A stretch of DNA of 64,000 nucleotides. Origin: Pinibacter soli. Its GTDB lineage: Bacteria; Bacteroidota; Bacteroidia; Chitinophagales; Chitinophagaceae. Position 1 is the first letter of the stretch, and every line of letters starts with the position of its first letter. The notes under the pieces are model-generated. The model saw only the letters and a list, made by a program, of their open reading frames with translations, did not search any database and was not told the origin of the DNA. The position numbers and the translations under genes are program-made. The stretch lies in contig NZ_JASBRG010000005.1 in NCBI RefSeq assembly GCF_029961145.1, forward strand, positions 248,001 to 312,000, given 5' to 3'. This document shows positions 24,442 to 33,126 of this stretch, piece by piece.

Positions 24442-24505
24442 GCAATTTACCTTAATGCTACTGCGTGTCTAATTTCACTTTGCGAAAAAAAACAGTCATT
24501 TTGCG
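24442..24505 (-). promoter_or_regulatory. XylR-type direct-repeat operator and -7 box upstream of the PhyH-like gene
   Basis: Minus strand: CGCAAAATGAC (24505-24495), T-rich spacer, CGCAAAGTGAA (24484-24474), 21 bp apart. The -7 box TAAATTGC is at 24449-24442. The next 40 bp resemble the promoter of the first GH92 gene, sharing TGATGGCGAAnAnATAGT. Confidence 0.8.
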
Positions 24506-24606
24506 ACCGGTAGGATTGGAAAATAATTTGTGTATATTTTAGTGACCCGTATATAAAAGAAAATTTCAGCAATAAGCAAAAACCTTACTCCTTCCTTTGA
24601 GAGAGC

Positions 24607-26673
24607 TTAATTCTGAAAGACAGGAGGCGCAGGCGAGTCGAACAGCTTGCTGTTTTGTTGTATTTCACCAACTGGCTTACCCGTTTTTTTAGCGATGCTT
24701 ATTTGTACAGCGCGAATGGGCCCATGATATATGTTTATCAATGTTCCTTCACAACCTCTGTCGGGCATCATCATGGAATAGGTTTTCATACAGTCCTTAA
24801 AAAGATCAATTACCTGTTCACCGATAGTTTCATACGCTGCATTGGATAAGTTTTTATTCTGTAATTCATTTTGTTTTAAGAACGCTTTCAAATACTTGAG
24901 CGATGCATCTACTCTATTGTCCAAAAACTTAAGCGTATAATCAGCATATGCATTCTCCTTACCGGTTATACAACGTTTCAATGTTGCAGCGGCATTTTGA
25001 TATAGTGCATATTGTTTTTCCAAGCCACTTGCATCTTCGAACCTGATTCCATTTTTCCAATATCCAAGCCACGCAAATGCCATGTTAGATTTTCTGAAAT
25101 TGTAAGCTGTTCCAATCAAATTCATGGCGACTGCAAATGAATCAGCTTGAGAAATACCGATTCGCTTCGCGTATGTTTTGTAGAATTCATTCGGCTCTAA
25201 AGGCCCTTCCATCGTTGCAAGCGCCGCATATCTCGCAGCGATCTTATTTTCGGAAGTTCGCCAGTGGTTAAATGCCACAGTATTGATCCTGGATGAAGGA
25301 AAACTGTCCTTCTGGTATTTTAATAGTTTATAAATGCCGTCGATACCGTTTTGTTGAAAAAACATCATTCCGTCAAATTCCAGCCAAGAATAAAGTTGAG
25401 TAATGTTCCAGTCTGATCTTTCTTTTAGCAAATTAGTCGTATGCTTTGCCACGTTGTCGCTGCCATGTGAAGGAAGCATGGCTATTTCATGCCCGTTTGC
25501 AAACTTCTTAGCCAGGTAATAGACAGGAACATTATACTTGCCATCGCAATAGATACCGATCTTTAGTTCTTTGGTTTTGATTTTCCTTTCTTTGATGGTA
25601 TTAAACGTTTTTATGAAATGCCCCAACTGAGCGTACAGGTAACCAAGATCTGCCTGTTTGGGTTGAATGTAACGGGTAACCATTGTATCCTTCAGAATTT
25701 CAATTCCGAAGAAGGAAGCCAGGTATTGCTTTGTTTCCACATCTGTATTAGCCGGTCCCCATCCTCCCGCTTCTTCGGTCATTAATTCAAATGCATCTGC
25801 CAGGGGATATTGTTTCTGTATTTGCTGAATGAGATTGATGGTAGAATCAACATCAAGAGATGTGCTTCTTGGTTCAAATGACAATTGTACTTTAAGTCCT
25901 ACACGCTTTGCCTCTTTCATCACTTCCTGTAACCATTGAACAGCCATTTTACTTTTGATGGCAAGGCTATCGTAGTAAGGTTCTATTTCAGGAATGCAAA
26001 AAACATTCTGGTTTTTGATGTGTTGATGAAAAAATGGATCATTGGGCACTGGATGTCTGTGCCCATAGAAAAAGTTACCCGCTAAAAATGTAGTATCCTT
26101 TCCATTGAACTCATACCATTGGCCGGGATAACTGTGAAAAGTGATGAAGTTAAATCTCATCCTCGCCAGATTGCGAATGTATTGTTTGGCATCATCAATG
26201 CTGTAGGATGAAATATCCATCGGAAAATTTATATGCTGCCTGATGCCTCTGTACTTTGCAATTGGAACAATTGTATCGCATCCATTTTTTAGAGTGTTCA
26301 CCTTCAATTGGTCAGGAACCTGATAACCGTTCAATTCAAATGTATAACCAAGGCGCTCCAGCAGTGTATAAGCGGCACAAAACACATCGCTATTGCTGCG
26401 TCCTGCTAATTCAACATTTAATTTTGACTGTTTGCCTGCTGTTTTAATACTGAAGGCAGACTCAGCCATGCCCATTCTTTTTGACAGCACAATTATCCAA
26501 TCAGCGTCTTTTGAACCGGCGGAATAGTGCCAATCATTTTTGTTATCCAAAAACAATTTCAATTCCTGTTTTGCGTATTCCAATTCTCCGGCCCAACTCT
26601 TATCAATTATTGCAAATTTTTTTCCAAAAACAATCAAAGGCAAACACATTAAAACACAAAGACAATATTTCAT
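24607..26673 (-). CDS. putative secreted glycoside hydrolase with GH20b/GH67-like N-terminal domain and TIM barrel
   Basis: About 688 residues from the ATG at 26673, which gives the signal peptide MKYCLCVLMCLPLIVFG. Residues about 18-130 form a small alpha/beta domain of the type preceding the barrel in GH20 and GH67 enzymes (VFCAAYTLLERLGYTFEL). From YRGIRQH onward a TIM barrel is likely: MRFNFITFHSYPGQWYEF, PEIEPYYDSL, LSFEPRS, ELMTEEAGGWGP, IYCDGKYNVP. Acidic candidates are E in ELMTEEAGG and D in IYCDG. The last 200 residues are helical. I cannot place it in a numbered family. It starts 14 bp after the GH141-like gene, so the two form one transcript in the PUL. Confidence 0.65.
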   Translation of the reverse strand: MKYCLCVLMCLPLIVFGKKFAIIDKSWAGELEYAKQELKLFLDNKNDWHYSAGSKDADWIIVLSKRMGMAESAFSIKTAGKQSKLNVELAGRSNSDVFCAAYTLLERLGYTFELNGYQVPDQLKVNTLKNGCDTIVPIAKYRGIRQHINFPMDISSYSIDDAKQYIRNLARMRFNFITFHSYPGQWYEFNGKDTTFLAGNFFYGHRHPVPNDPFFHQHIKNQNVFCIPEIEPYYDSLAIKSKMAVQWLQEVMKEAKRVGLKVQLSFEPRSTSLDVDSTINLIQQIQKQYPLADAFELMTEEAGGWGPANTDVETKQYLASFFGIEILKDTMVTRYIQPKQADLGYLYAQLGHFIKTFNTIKERKIKTKELKIGIYCDGKYNVPVYYLAKKFANGHEIAMLPSHGSDNVAKHTTNLLKERSDWNITQLYSWLEFDGMMFFQQNGIDGIYKLLKYQKDSFPSSRINTVAFNHWRTSENKIAARYAALATMEGPLEPNEFYKTYAKRIGISQADSFAVAMNLIGTAYNFRKSNMAFAWLGYWKNGIRFEDASGLEKQYALYQNAAATLKRCITGKENAYADYTLKFLDNRVDASLKYLKAFLKQNELQNKNLSNAAYETIGEQVIDLFKDCMKTYSMMMPDRGCEGTLINIYHGPIRAVQISIAKKTGKPVGEIQQNSKLFDSPAPPVFQN

Positions 26674-26687
26674 AATGAGGTTGTTAA

Positions 26688-28640
26688 TTATTTGCCGCTT
26701 GCCGGCTTTATATTCAGATAATCTTTCTCTAATCCTGCATTGTTCATGATCTTTTGAGCTGCCGACGGCCAATTGCCATTAGAAACAAGTGTAGCATTTG
26801 TCATGCTCGTATTGATGCCCTTGTTTACATTATTTAATGTGGTAGTATAATTGTTATTGATATTGATATCGTGAATAGTGCTTATCCAGATATGCGCATA
26901 CCTTGGTGTGTTGTTTATCACGTTATCGGTTAGATCAAACCAACTGCTTCCTTCATCGGCATACAAAGCACCAAACTGGTTGTTTACATTCTGAATATAG
27001 TTGTTAGAAATGCGCCCTTTGTTTGTGGCTGAGCCATTGGTTGGCCCCAGTGTATAGATCGCTCCGCCATCTCTTAATACAGACATGACATCGTGAATAT
27101 AGTTATACTGAATATTCGTTCGTTGGGAAACGGAAGTCGCGAACCTGTCCCATCCCCATCCAATATGAATCCCTGAATAGGGTATATTGCCAATTTCGTT
27201 ATGCACGATATCCATATCCACCGGCAGCGTTGCTGCTATGGCTGTTGAAGAAAAATACTCAACGCCAATCTTGTTGAAGTAACTGTTGTACACATCGTTG
27301 TTGCGAAGCCATACGAGACTGTCGGCATTCAGTATATAGTTTTCTGTTCCGGCAGTAAACATCCCTTTGTAATCACCTATCTGGATGCCATTGCCCGAGA
27401 TATCTGTGAATACGCAACCTACCACGAGGTTATCCTGTGAACCACTGTACATGTTGAGTGCATTACCTCCCAGGTGTTCGAATACCACTCTTTCAAATTT
27501 GATAGCTCTTGCATATGTAAGATTGACAGCAGCATTGATGATACTCTCGCCCTGGTCATCTCTTATCACGTTGTTTTGAGCATCGGGCAATCCGCGATTT
27601 CCATTCACTCTTAAATATGTAGCATGAGAGAACGTAAGTCCTCTGAATTGAATGTTGCTGACTTTATTACCTGCATCTGCTCCCTGGATCCTTACCAATT
27701 CTTCTAGTACAGGCACCACAACAGAAGCGGCAGCAAGGTTTTCGCCGGTTCGAGGTTTGTAGTAGATGAAACCTGTTGTTCTGTCAAGATACCATTCACC
27801 TTCTTCATCCAACAGTTCATAAGCATTTTCAATAAACCATGGAAGCCCTTTGGCGTTGTGGTTTCCGCCAACAGAAGTTCCCCCTTTATTGGTTACAAAT
27901 CCCCAACCGGGTTGCTTCATGCTAATGGTGGTGATGCTATCGTTACGGGTAATGGTGCCAACTCCTATCCTCGGTGCTGTCCATTCGTTTTTAAATACAA
28001 ATTCAATATCACTTTGGTTTTTCCATTGCTGCATTGGAATGGAAGAGTTGGCAAAAACATCAGCCTTAGCTGTGTAGCCAAATGCTTTAACGAAAGTTAA
28101 AGGAGAGGGCGCAACAGTACTTCTGGCACGGGTTGCGCGGACGCCGTTGACAAACAATTGTCTTGTTTCGAGTCCCTTGCCAGTGTATGCTCTATAAATG
28201 TTTTTTGTTGTATCATATAGATTCCAGCCAGTAATTTCCTTGCCTCCACTGATGACAGGCTTTTCATTTTTATAAGCTGCATAAATAATATTGAAGCCAC
28301 CGGTGCCCGAGTCGGTTGTATCAAAAAGCAAAGTGGACTTCAACCAATAAGTGCCGCCTCTCAGATAGACATGTATGTCGCCTTTCATATTTGCATGCAT
28401 AGTGCGTACCACGTCACGGGCTTTTTCAATCGTCCGAAATGCTTTTGCCGCACTGGTTCCATCGTAAGTAATATCATTTCCTTTAACAGGATCTACATAA
28501 TAATTGATCGGTTTGCCGGCCATTGCAACCAGACCAGTTAATACTACCAACAATACAATAAAACATAGCTTCCGCAAATGAGAAAAAGTGGTTTTATAGT
28601 TGGATGATTTATCAGTGCTTCGATTAATTCTTAAAATCAT
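26688..28640 (-). CDS. GH141-like right-handed parallel beta-helix glycosidase
   Basis: About 650 residues. The ATG at 28640 is preferred, with another at 28670; the export signal LCFIVLLVVLTGLVAMAG follows. It opens NYYVDPVKGNDITYDGTSAAKAF and RTIEKARDVVR, then VYLRGGTYWL, KPVISGGKEITGW and RQLFVNGVRATRARS. This order is characteristic of GH141-type beta-helix proteins, whose known members are alpha-L-fucosidases of rhamnogalacturonan II breakdown and xylanases. The second half is parallel beta-helix repeats with many NN turns (NNYIQNVNN, NNYTTTLNN). It lies between a GH92 gene and another glycosidase in the PUL. The fold is firm; the activity is inferred. Confidence 0.72.
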   Translation of the reverse strand: MILRINRSTDKSSNYKTTFSHLRKLCFIVLLVVLTGLVAMAGKPINYYVDPVKGNDITYDGTSAAKAFRTIEKARDVVRTMHANMKGDIHVYLRGGTYWLKSTLLFDTTDSGTGGFNIIYAAYKNEKPVISGGKEITGWNLYDTTKNIYRAYTGKGLETRQLFVNGVRATRARSTVAPSPLTFVKAFGYTAKADVFANSSIPMQQWKNQSDIEFVFKNEWTAPRIGVGTITRNDSITTISMKQPGWGFVTNKGGTSVGGNHNAKGLPWFIENAYELLDEEGEWYLDRTTGFIYYKPRTGENLAAASVVVPVLEELVRIQGADAGNKVSNIQFRGLTFSHATYLRVNGNRGLPDAQNNVIRDDQGESIINAAVNLTYARAIKFERVVFEHLGGNALNMYSGSQDNLVVGCVFTDISGNGIQIGDYKGMFTAGTENYILNADSLVWLRNNDVYNSYFNKIGVEYFSSTAIAATLPVDMDIVHNEIGNIPYSGIHIGWGWDRFATSVSQRTNIQYNYIHDVMSVLRDGGAIYTLGPTNGSATNKGRISNNYIQNVNNQFGALYADEGSSWFDLTDNVINNTPRYAHIWISTIHDININNNYTTTLNNVNKGINTSMTNATLVSNGNWPSAAQKIMNNAGLEKDYLNIKPASGK

Positions 28641-28742
28641 TATTAGTTTGTTGTAATAATTATATTTCATTTGAAACGAACTGCCCGTTAACAAATACAA
28701 TTAGTTAACGGATAGTAACAGACGAAATTCAATTCATGTTAT

Positions 28743-31091
28743 CTAATTGACCGCTTGCAAACGCTGCCCCCACTCTTTGTTCGGCGTTGGCCCCAGGTCA
28801 ATCTTCATTGAGCCTCCACTCGCAAATGTGCTAAACGGCAATTCAAAACTTTTCCATGATTTTCCATTCAGTGTCGCCGATTGAATGTAGGTGTTGTCTT
28901 TCCCTGCAGGTGCTGATGTCTGAATCACAAATGTTTTTTTGCCTGGCAAATGAAAGGTGATCTTATCAAAAATGGGTGACGTAATTTCCAGCGTTGGATT
29001 TACATCGGCGAGACCTTGTACATCAAACAGCCCAACTGACATCAAAGCGCTCAAGGCACCCATTTGTCCCTGGTCTTCATCGCCTCTGTACCCTGCATAA
29101 TTCGTGGTATCACCAAAAGTATTTTCTTTCACCTGGCGAACCCAATACTGTGTGAGCCATGGCGCACCCGCGTAGCTAAATAAGTGCGCAAGCTGACAGC
29201 CGGGCTCATTATCGTAATCAACACGTGCAGCATAATGCTCGCCATGTTCTGCTGCAAAGCCCGAACCAACTGCACTTTCAAAATCAGCATTCAATCTTTT
29301 TATAAATGTTTCATTACCTCCCATGGCATTTATTAATCCCCTCACATCTTGTGGCACATAATAACTGTAGATGGATGCATTCGATTCAATGAAGCCCGGT
29401 GTGGCATGATTGACGCCTCTTTTTGTTCCTATGGCTTCGAATGGAGTCAGCCATTTGCCCAAAGTATCTTTAGGCCTTGTGTATCCTGTTGATGAATCGA
29501 AAATATTTTTCCAGTATCCTGCTCTTTGCAAAAATTCAGGGCAATATTTCTTTTTATTCAAGACAGATGCCATGTTGGCTATGCACCAATCCTGGTATGC
29601 ATACTCAAGAGTCATAGAAGCACCACCCCTGTTGTATCCATCGCCTCTGTCTCTAATTTCAATGGGCACATAACCATATTTGAGATACCAGTCTATGCCG
29701 CCGCCTTTGGGAGATTGACCTGCTTCATAACCACCCCTGTCTCTTGTTCCTCCGGGAAATGCATTTTTGTAAGCACCTTTAAAAGCATCTTCTGTATTAA
29801 ATGTTGCACGATGTGTTTGAATCAATGCGGCCATCAAGGGTACTGTCTGATCGCCCACCATCACCCAACACTCTTGTCCTCCCCAGGATGTGCGACCCAT
29901 AATACCGGTGTTGTAGTAATAGTCAAGAAAAGTGGTGGCAACATCATTTCCAGCTTCAGGATATACCATTGACCACAAAATATTTAGGTTCCAATGGCTT
30001 CCCCACAATCCATCTGCATCGAGAAAATGATAGGATGGTTTACCGTTTGCCGTGAGTGGAACTTTTCTCACCACCGGCTGAGGCCCGCTATTGTCAGTAT
30101 ACTCGCCATTCACATCTTCGGTTAATCTGCGGCCAATCGCTGTATGCATCAAATCTGTATAAAACTTCACCTGTTGTTTTCTCGTTCCTCCGCTTACTTC
30201 GATTCTTCCCAGGTAGTCGTTCCATGCGGCTTTTGCTCTTGCTACCGCTGCATCAAAATTCCAATCTGGCATTTCCTTTTCAAGATTCATCCTTGCATTT
30301 TCTATGCTTACAAATGATACTCCCACTTGCAGCATTATTTGTTCTCCTTCGTGAAGGTTGTAATAGCTTGCATACAAGCCAGCTTTCTTATCGTCAGTAA
30401 CATCTCCGTTAACTAGTTCCTTCGTAGAATCGGAAGCAGACTTCCAGAAGTTGATCTTATCAAATGACTTGCTGAATCTTGCTACAAAATAAATGGTGCA
30501 GTTTTTCTTTCTCCTGAAAGTGGGTGCATTTACGGAGTAGCCCTCTATCTCATTGCTACTTACTTTTTTTGCATATCCTTTCACCATATTTACAGGACCA
30601 AGCGCCGCGGTCAGGTCCATAATGATGTGCGCTTCTTTTGCAGCAGGAAAAGTATAGCGATGAAAACCCACACGCTGCGAAGCAGTTAATTCTGCAGTTA
30701 TGCCATAGTCCGGCAAAAATATTTTATGATATCCGGCTTTCGCTATTTCTGTTGTATGGTCGAGTTTAGCACGAGAGGCTTCCAACCCCTGCAATGCTTT
30801 ACAGGAACCGGTTACAGGCATTACCGGAATGCCGGCTGTTTGGGCATTATGAATGTGACTGAAGTTGAGAATGTAAGGATCGTTGTATCGATAACCTGCG
30901 TTCCACAAATCACCATGATGTGTATCCGGACTTAAAGCTATCATGCCATAAGGTAGTGATGCTGCTGCAAAAAAATCAAACCGTGGCTTTGTTGTAGCTA
31001 CGAGAGGATTCGCGAGATCGGCAGGTTGCTGGCTGTATGTTTTTGCAAACATGAAAAAAGATAACACACAAAAAACAGTTCGCATTTTCAT
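28743..31091 (-). CDS. GH92 family exo-alpha-mannosidase (third GH92 gene)
   Basis: 782 residues, close to the plain GH92 length, with signal peptide MKMRTVFCVLSFFMFAKTYS. The catalytic domain starts almost at once (ANPLVATT, FAAASLPYGMIALSPDT, ILNFSHIHNAQTAGIPVMP), and the GDEDQGQMGA stretch is near residue 670. The C-terminal beta domain holds IQSATLNGKSW. GH92 members are Ca2+-dependent exo-alpha-mannosidases. It lacks the extra N-terminal modules of the other two GH92 proteins here. Its place within the PUL, after SusCD and a TIM-barrel glycosidase, makes it the core alpha-mannosidase of the locus. It has no operator of its own and is probably read from the SusC promoter. Confidence 0.93.
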   Translation of the reverse strand: MKMRTVFCVLSFFMFAKTYSQQPADLANPLVATTKPRFDFFAAASLPYGMIALSPDTHHGDLWNAGYRYNDPYILNFSHIHNAQTAGIPVMPVTGSCKALQGLEASRAKLDHTTEIAKAGYHKIFLPDYGITAELTASQRVGFHRYTFPAAKEAHIIMDLTAALGPVNMVKGYAKKVSSNEIEGYSVNAPTFRRKKNCTIYFVARFSKSFDKINFWKSASDSTKELVNGDVTDDKKAGLYASYYNLHEGEQIMLQVGVSFVSIENARMNLEKEMPDWNFDAAVARAKAAWNDYLGRIEVSGGTRKQQVKFYTDLMHTAIGRRLTEDVNGEYTDNSGPQPVVRKVPLTANGKPSYHFLDADGLWGSHWNLNILWSMVYPEAGNDVATTFLDYYYNTGIMGRTSWGGQECWVMVGDQTVPLMAALIQTHRATFNTEDAFKGAYKNAFPGGTRDRGGYEAGQSPKGGGIDWYLKYGYVPIEIRDRGDGYNRGGASMTLEYAYQDWCIANMASVLNKKKYCPEFLQRAGYWKNIFDSSTGYTRPKDTLGKWLTPFEAIGTKRGVNHATPGFIESNASIYSYYVPQDVRGLINAMGGNETFIKRLNADFESAVGSGFAAEHGEHYAARVDYDNEPGCQLAHLFSYAGAPWLTQYWVRQVKENTFGDTTNYAGYRGDEDQGQMGALSALMSVGLFDVQGLADVNPTLEITSPIFDKITFHLPGKKTFVIQTSAPAGKDNTYIQSATLNGKSWKSFELPFSTFASGGSMKIDLGPTPNKEWGQRLQAVN

Positions 31092-31135
31092 TTGTTACTC
31101 AGTATTTATTTAACGAATGATCCAAACAAGAAACA

Positions 31136-32926
31136 TTATTTTTTTACTGACGCTTTCGCATCCGGGTTTTCGCTGTTGACCAACTTTCTATACTTGTCAA
31201 CTGAAGCGCCCATGCCTTTTTTTAAATGATATTCCGGCCCGATGTACACAAAAGCATAAGGCTTGTACAAGGTAGCACAGGAAGGATTTTCGTTCTTCAA
31301 ATTCTGATACGCTTTCCAATAACGATCATAATTTTCTATTGACGTTTTTATCTTAGCCTTATTGTAAACGCCTGTTTTATCTCCCTCAAATCCTAGCGCC
31401 ATAATGTTCCATCCTTCCGCGATTATCTTATGTAACAACAGTCCGTATTGGCTGGATACTTTGACATAGGCCTGGTCTGCTTTGTCGCGCATATCTATAT
31501 TGCGGCTTAAGGCTTCAATCTTTTCCCACATAGCCGCGGCTTCAAATTTTTCGGCAACTGCCTTTTGCAATACGCCTTGCTTATAGTATTTGGAAAATGC
31601 ACTATACAACATTCCCTCAGAGGCATATGAAGGACTTTCCGGAATGGAATCTACTCCGGCAAGAAACTCGTCTCTCATCCAGAATGACCAATCCTTTTCG
31701 AATGGCAGCGCACTACTGAAATGTCCTCTCAATACTGCTTTTGCTGAAAGCAAACAAAGTTCTCTGAACCCTTTGCGTGAAGCACCGGCAATTCCATTTT
31801 CATCCATAAAATGATTGAAAACTTCTTCCTCTGTTTGCGTCGTATTCGCGGCCCAATGAGCAATTACGTATGCATTGAGTTTGCACCAGAATTCGTTGCC
31901 GATATAAGGCCCTACCCATCCGCCACCGCGACTCCAGCTCCATACGCCTTTGAAGTTGGGACTGTTCTTTATATCGTTCAGCGACTTATAACCTTTCTGT
32001 GGTGAATTGGTTTCATATTCTTCAAATCCATTGATCACGCCGTTCATTACGTAATTGGGGTACGCCCCTTTTCCTTCGTACTCGCGTTGGCACTGCACTT
32101 CAATAATTTGAGGATGGTTGCCCAGCGTTAAGGTAGGATTAAACCCAACTGTTCTCAGGTAATCACCTTGTGTATGTTTAATAGAAAATATGAGTTGTGG
32201 ATGCGGAGTTATGCTGTTGACCACTTTTAAATAATAGTCGGGAGATTCGTGCATACCTCCGAAAGACCATGTACGATAAAATATAGTTTTGTTTCTTTTT
32301 ACACACACTTCGTCGCGCAACAGATTAATTAGTTTGATATGGCTTTGCTCGCCATTGGTAATGGGATTATTACCTGTATGATAAGGTATATTGTTTAAGT
32401 AGGTTTCACCTGTGCGAATAACCAATCCATCCAGGTCGGGAAAAGTTTCAAACAACTCTTCCAACATTATTTTGTGTATTTCTAATGTGCGGGGACGCTC
32501 AAAGGATATGCGACCGAGGCTGTCGCAAATTTCACTGCGATACAATTCTACGAGTTTTTTAGGCAGTACAATAACGTCGGTAAAATAGTATGCTTTGATT
32601 CCTGCAGCATGTGCTGCTTTAATATTTTTTCTTACGGTCTCTGCCGCGTTCATTACCCACTGCCATTCTTTGGAACCTTCCGGAAAGATAGCGGGATTTA
32701 ATTTTTTAAAAGTAATAGCAGCGTGTGCAAATACAAAATCGTTGAAAACCTGGCCTGTGTAGCCTTGATCTTTCAATGTTTTCGAATCGTTAAAAACTGA
32801 TTGGGTTAATGGTTCGCCGGGGTTATTGTGAACCATGTCCAGAATATAGCGCCCATCTTTATTTTGCGAATGAGCATGTAGTGAAAAAATACAAAGGCTG
32901 AAGAATAAAAGAAGACGGGTGTTCAT
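31136..32926 (-). CDS. putative secreted TIM-barrel glycoside hydrolase (GH67-like, unclassified)
   Basis: About 596 residues from the ATG at 32926 (MNTRLLLFFSLCIFSLHAHSQ), a signal peptide. The mature part begins as a TIM barrel (GRYILDMVHNNPGEP, AAHAAGIKAYYFTDVI, DLDGLVIRTGETY, FYRTWSFGGMH, LIFSIKHTQGDY, IIEVQCQREYEGKGAYPN). The spacing of Glu in RTGETY and QREYEG recalls alpha-glucuronidase-type (GH67) barrels, but the N-terminal GH67 domain is missing. The C-terminal third is helical. Family assignment is uncertain. It is the first enzyme gene after SusCD, separated from SusD by a strong hairpin. Confidence 0.6.
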   Translation of the reverse strand: MNTRLLLFFSLCIFSLHAHSQNKDGRYILDMVHNNPGEPLTQSVFNDSKTLKDQGYTGQVFNDFVFAHAAITFKKLNPAIFPEGSKEWQWVMNAAETVRKNIKAAHAAGIKAYYFTDVIVLPKKLVELYRSEICDSLGRISFERPRTLEIHKIMLEELFETFPDLDGLVIRTGETYLNNIPYHTGNNPITNGEQSHIKLINLLRDEVCVKRNKTIFYRTWSFGGMHESPDYYLKVVNSITPHPQLIFSIKHTQGDYLRTVGFNPTLTLGNHPQIIEVQCQREYEGKGAYPNYVMNGVINGFEEYETNSPQKGYKSLNDIKNSPNFKGVWSWSRGGGWVGPYIGNEFWCKLNAYVIAHWAANTTQTEEEVFNHFMDENGIAGASRKGFRELCLLSAKAVLRGHFSSALPFEKDWSFWMRDEFLAGVDSIPESPSYASEGMLYSAFSKYYKQGVLQKAVAEKFEAAAMWEKIEALSRNIDMRDKADQAYVKVSSQYGLLLHKIIAEGWNIMALGFEGDKTGVYNKAKIKTSIENYDRYWKAYQNLKNENPSCATLYKPYAFVYIGPEYHLKKGMGASVDKYRKLVNSENPDAKASVKK

Positions 32927-33054
32927 ATTGGCTATTATTTTCTCTCGTTGATAATTTACAAAAGGTCGAAACATTTCTACTAGGTCCGGGCTACTATTTG
33001 TGATTACTGGCGAAGTTAAGTTGAGGGAGAAATTAAACAATGGTCAAATAAACA

Positions 33055-33100
33055 GAAGAAAGGATATCCTGTTTTCATAGAAAACGAATATCCTTTCTTC
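33055..33100 (-). terminator. hairpin after SusC-SusD, partial terminator
   Basis: GAAGAAAGGATAT (33055-33067) pairs perfectly with ATATCCTTTCTTC (33088-33100), with an inner GTTTTC/GAAAAC pair. The minus-strand side is followed by TGTTTATTTG. Its place between SusD and the enzyme genes fits a partial terminator that keeps SusCD transcripts more abundant. Confidence 0.65.
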
Positions 33101-33126
33101 GAATTTAAAAACTAAAAAACTGCTTT

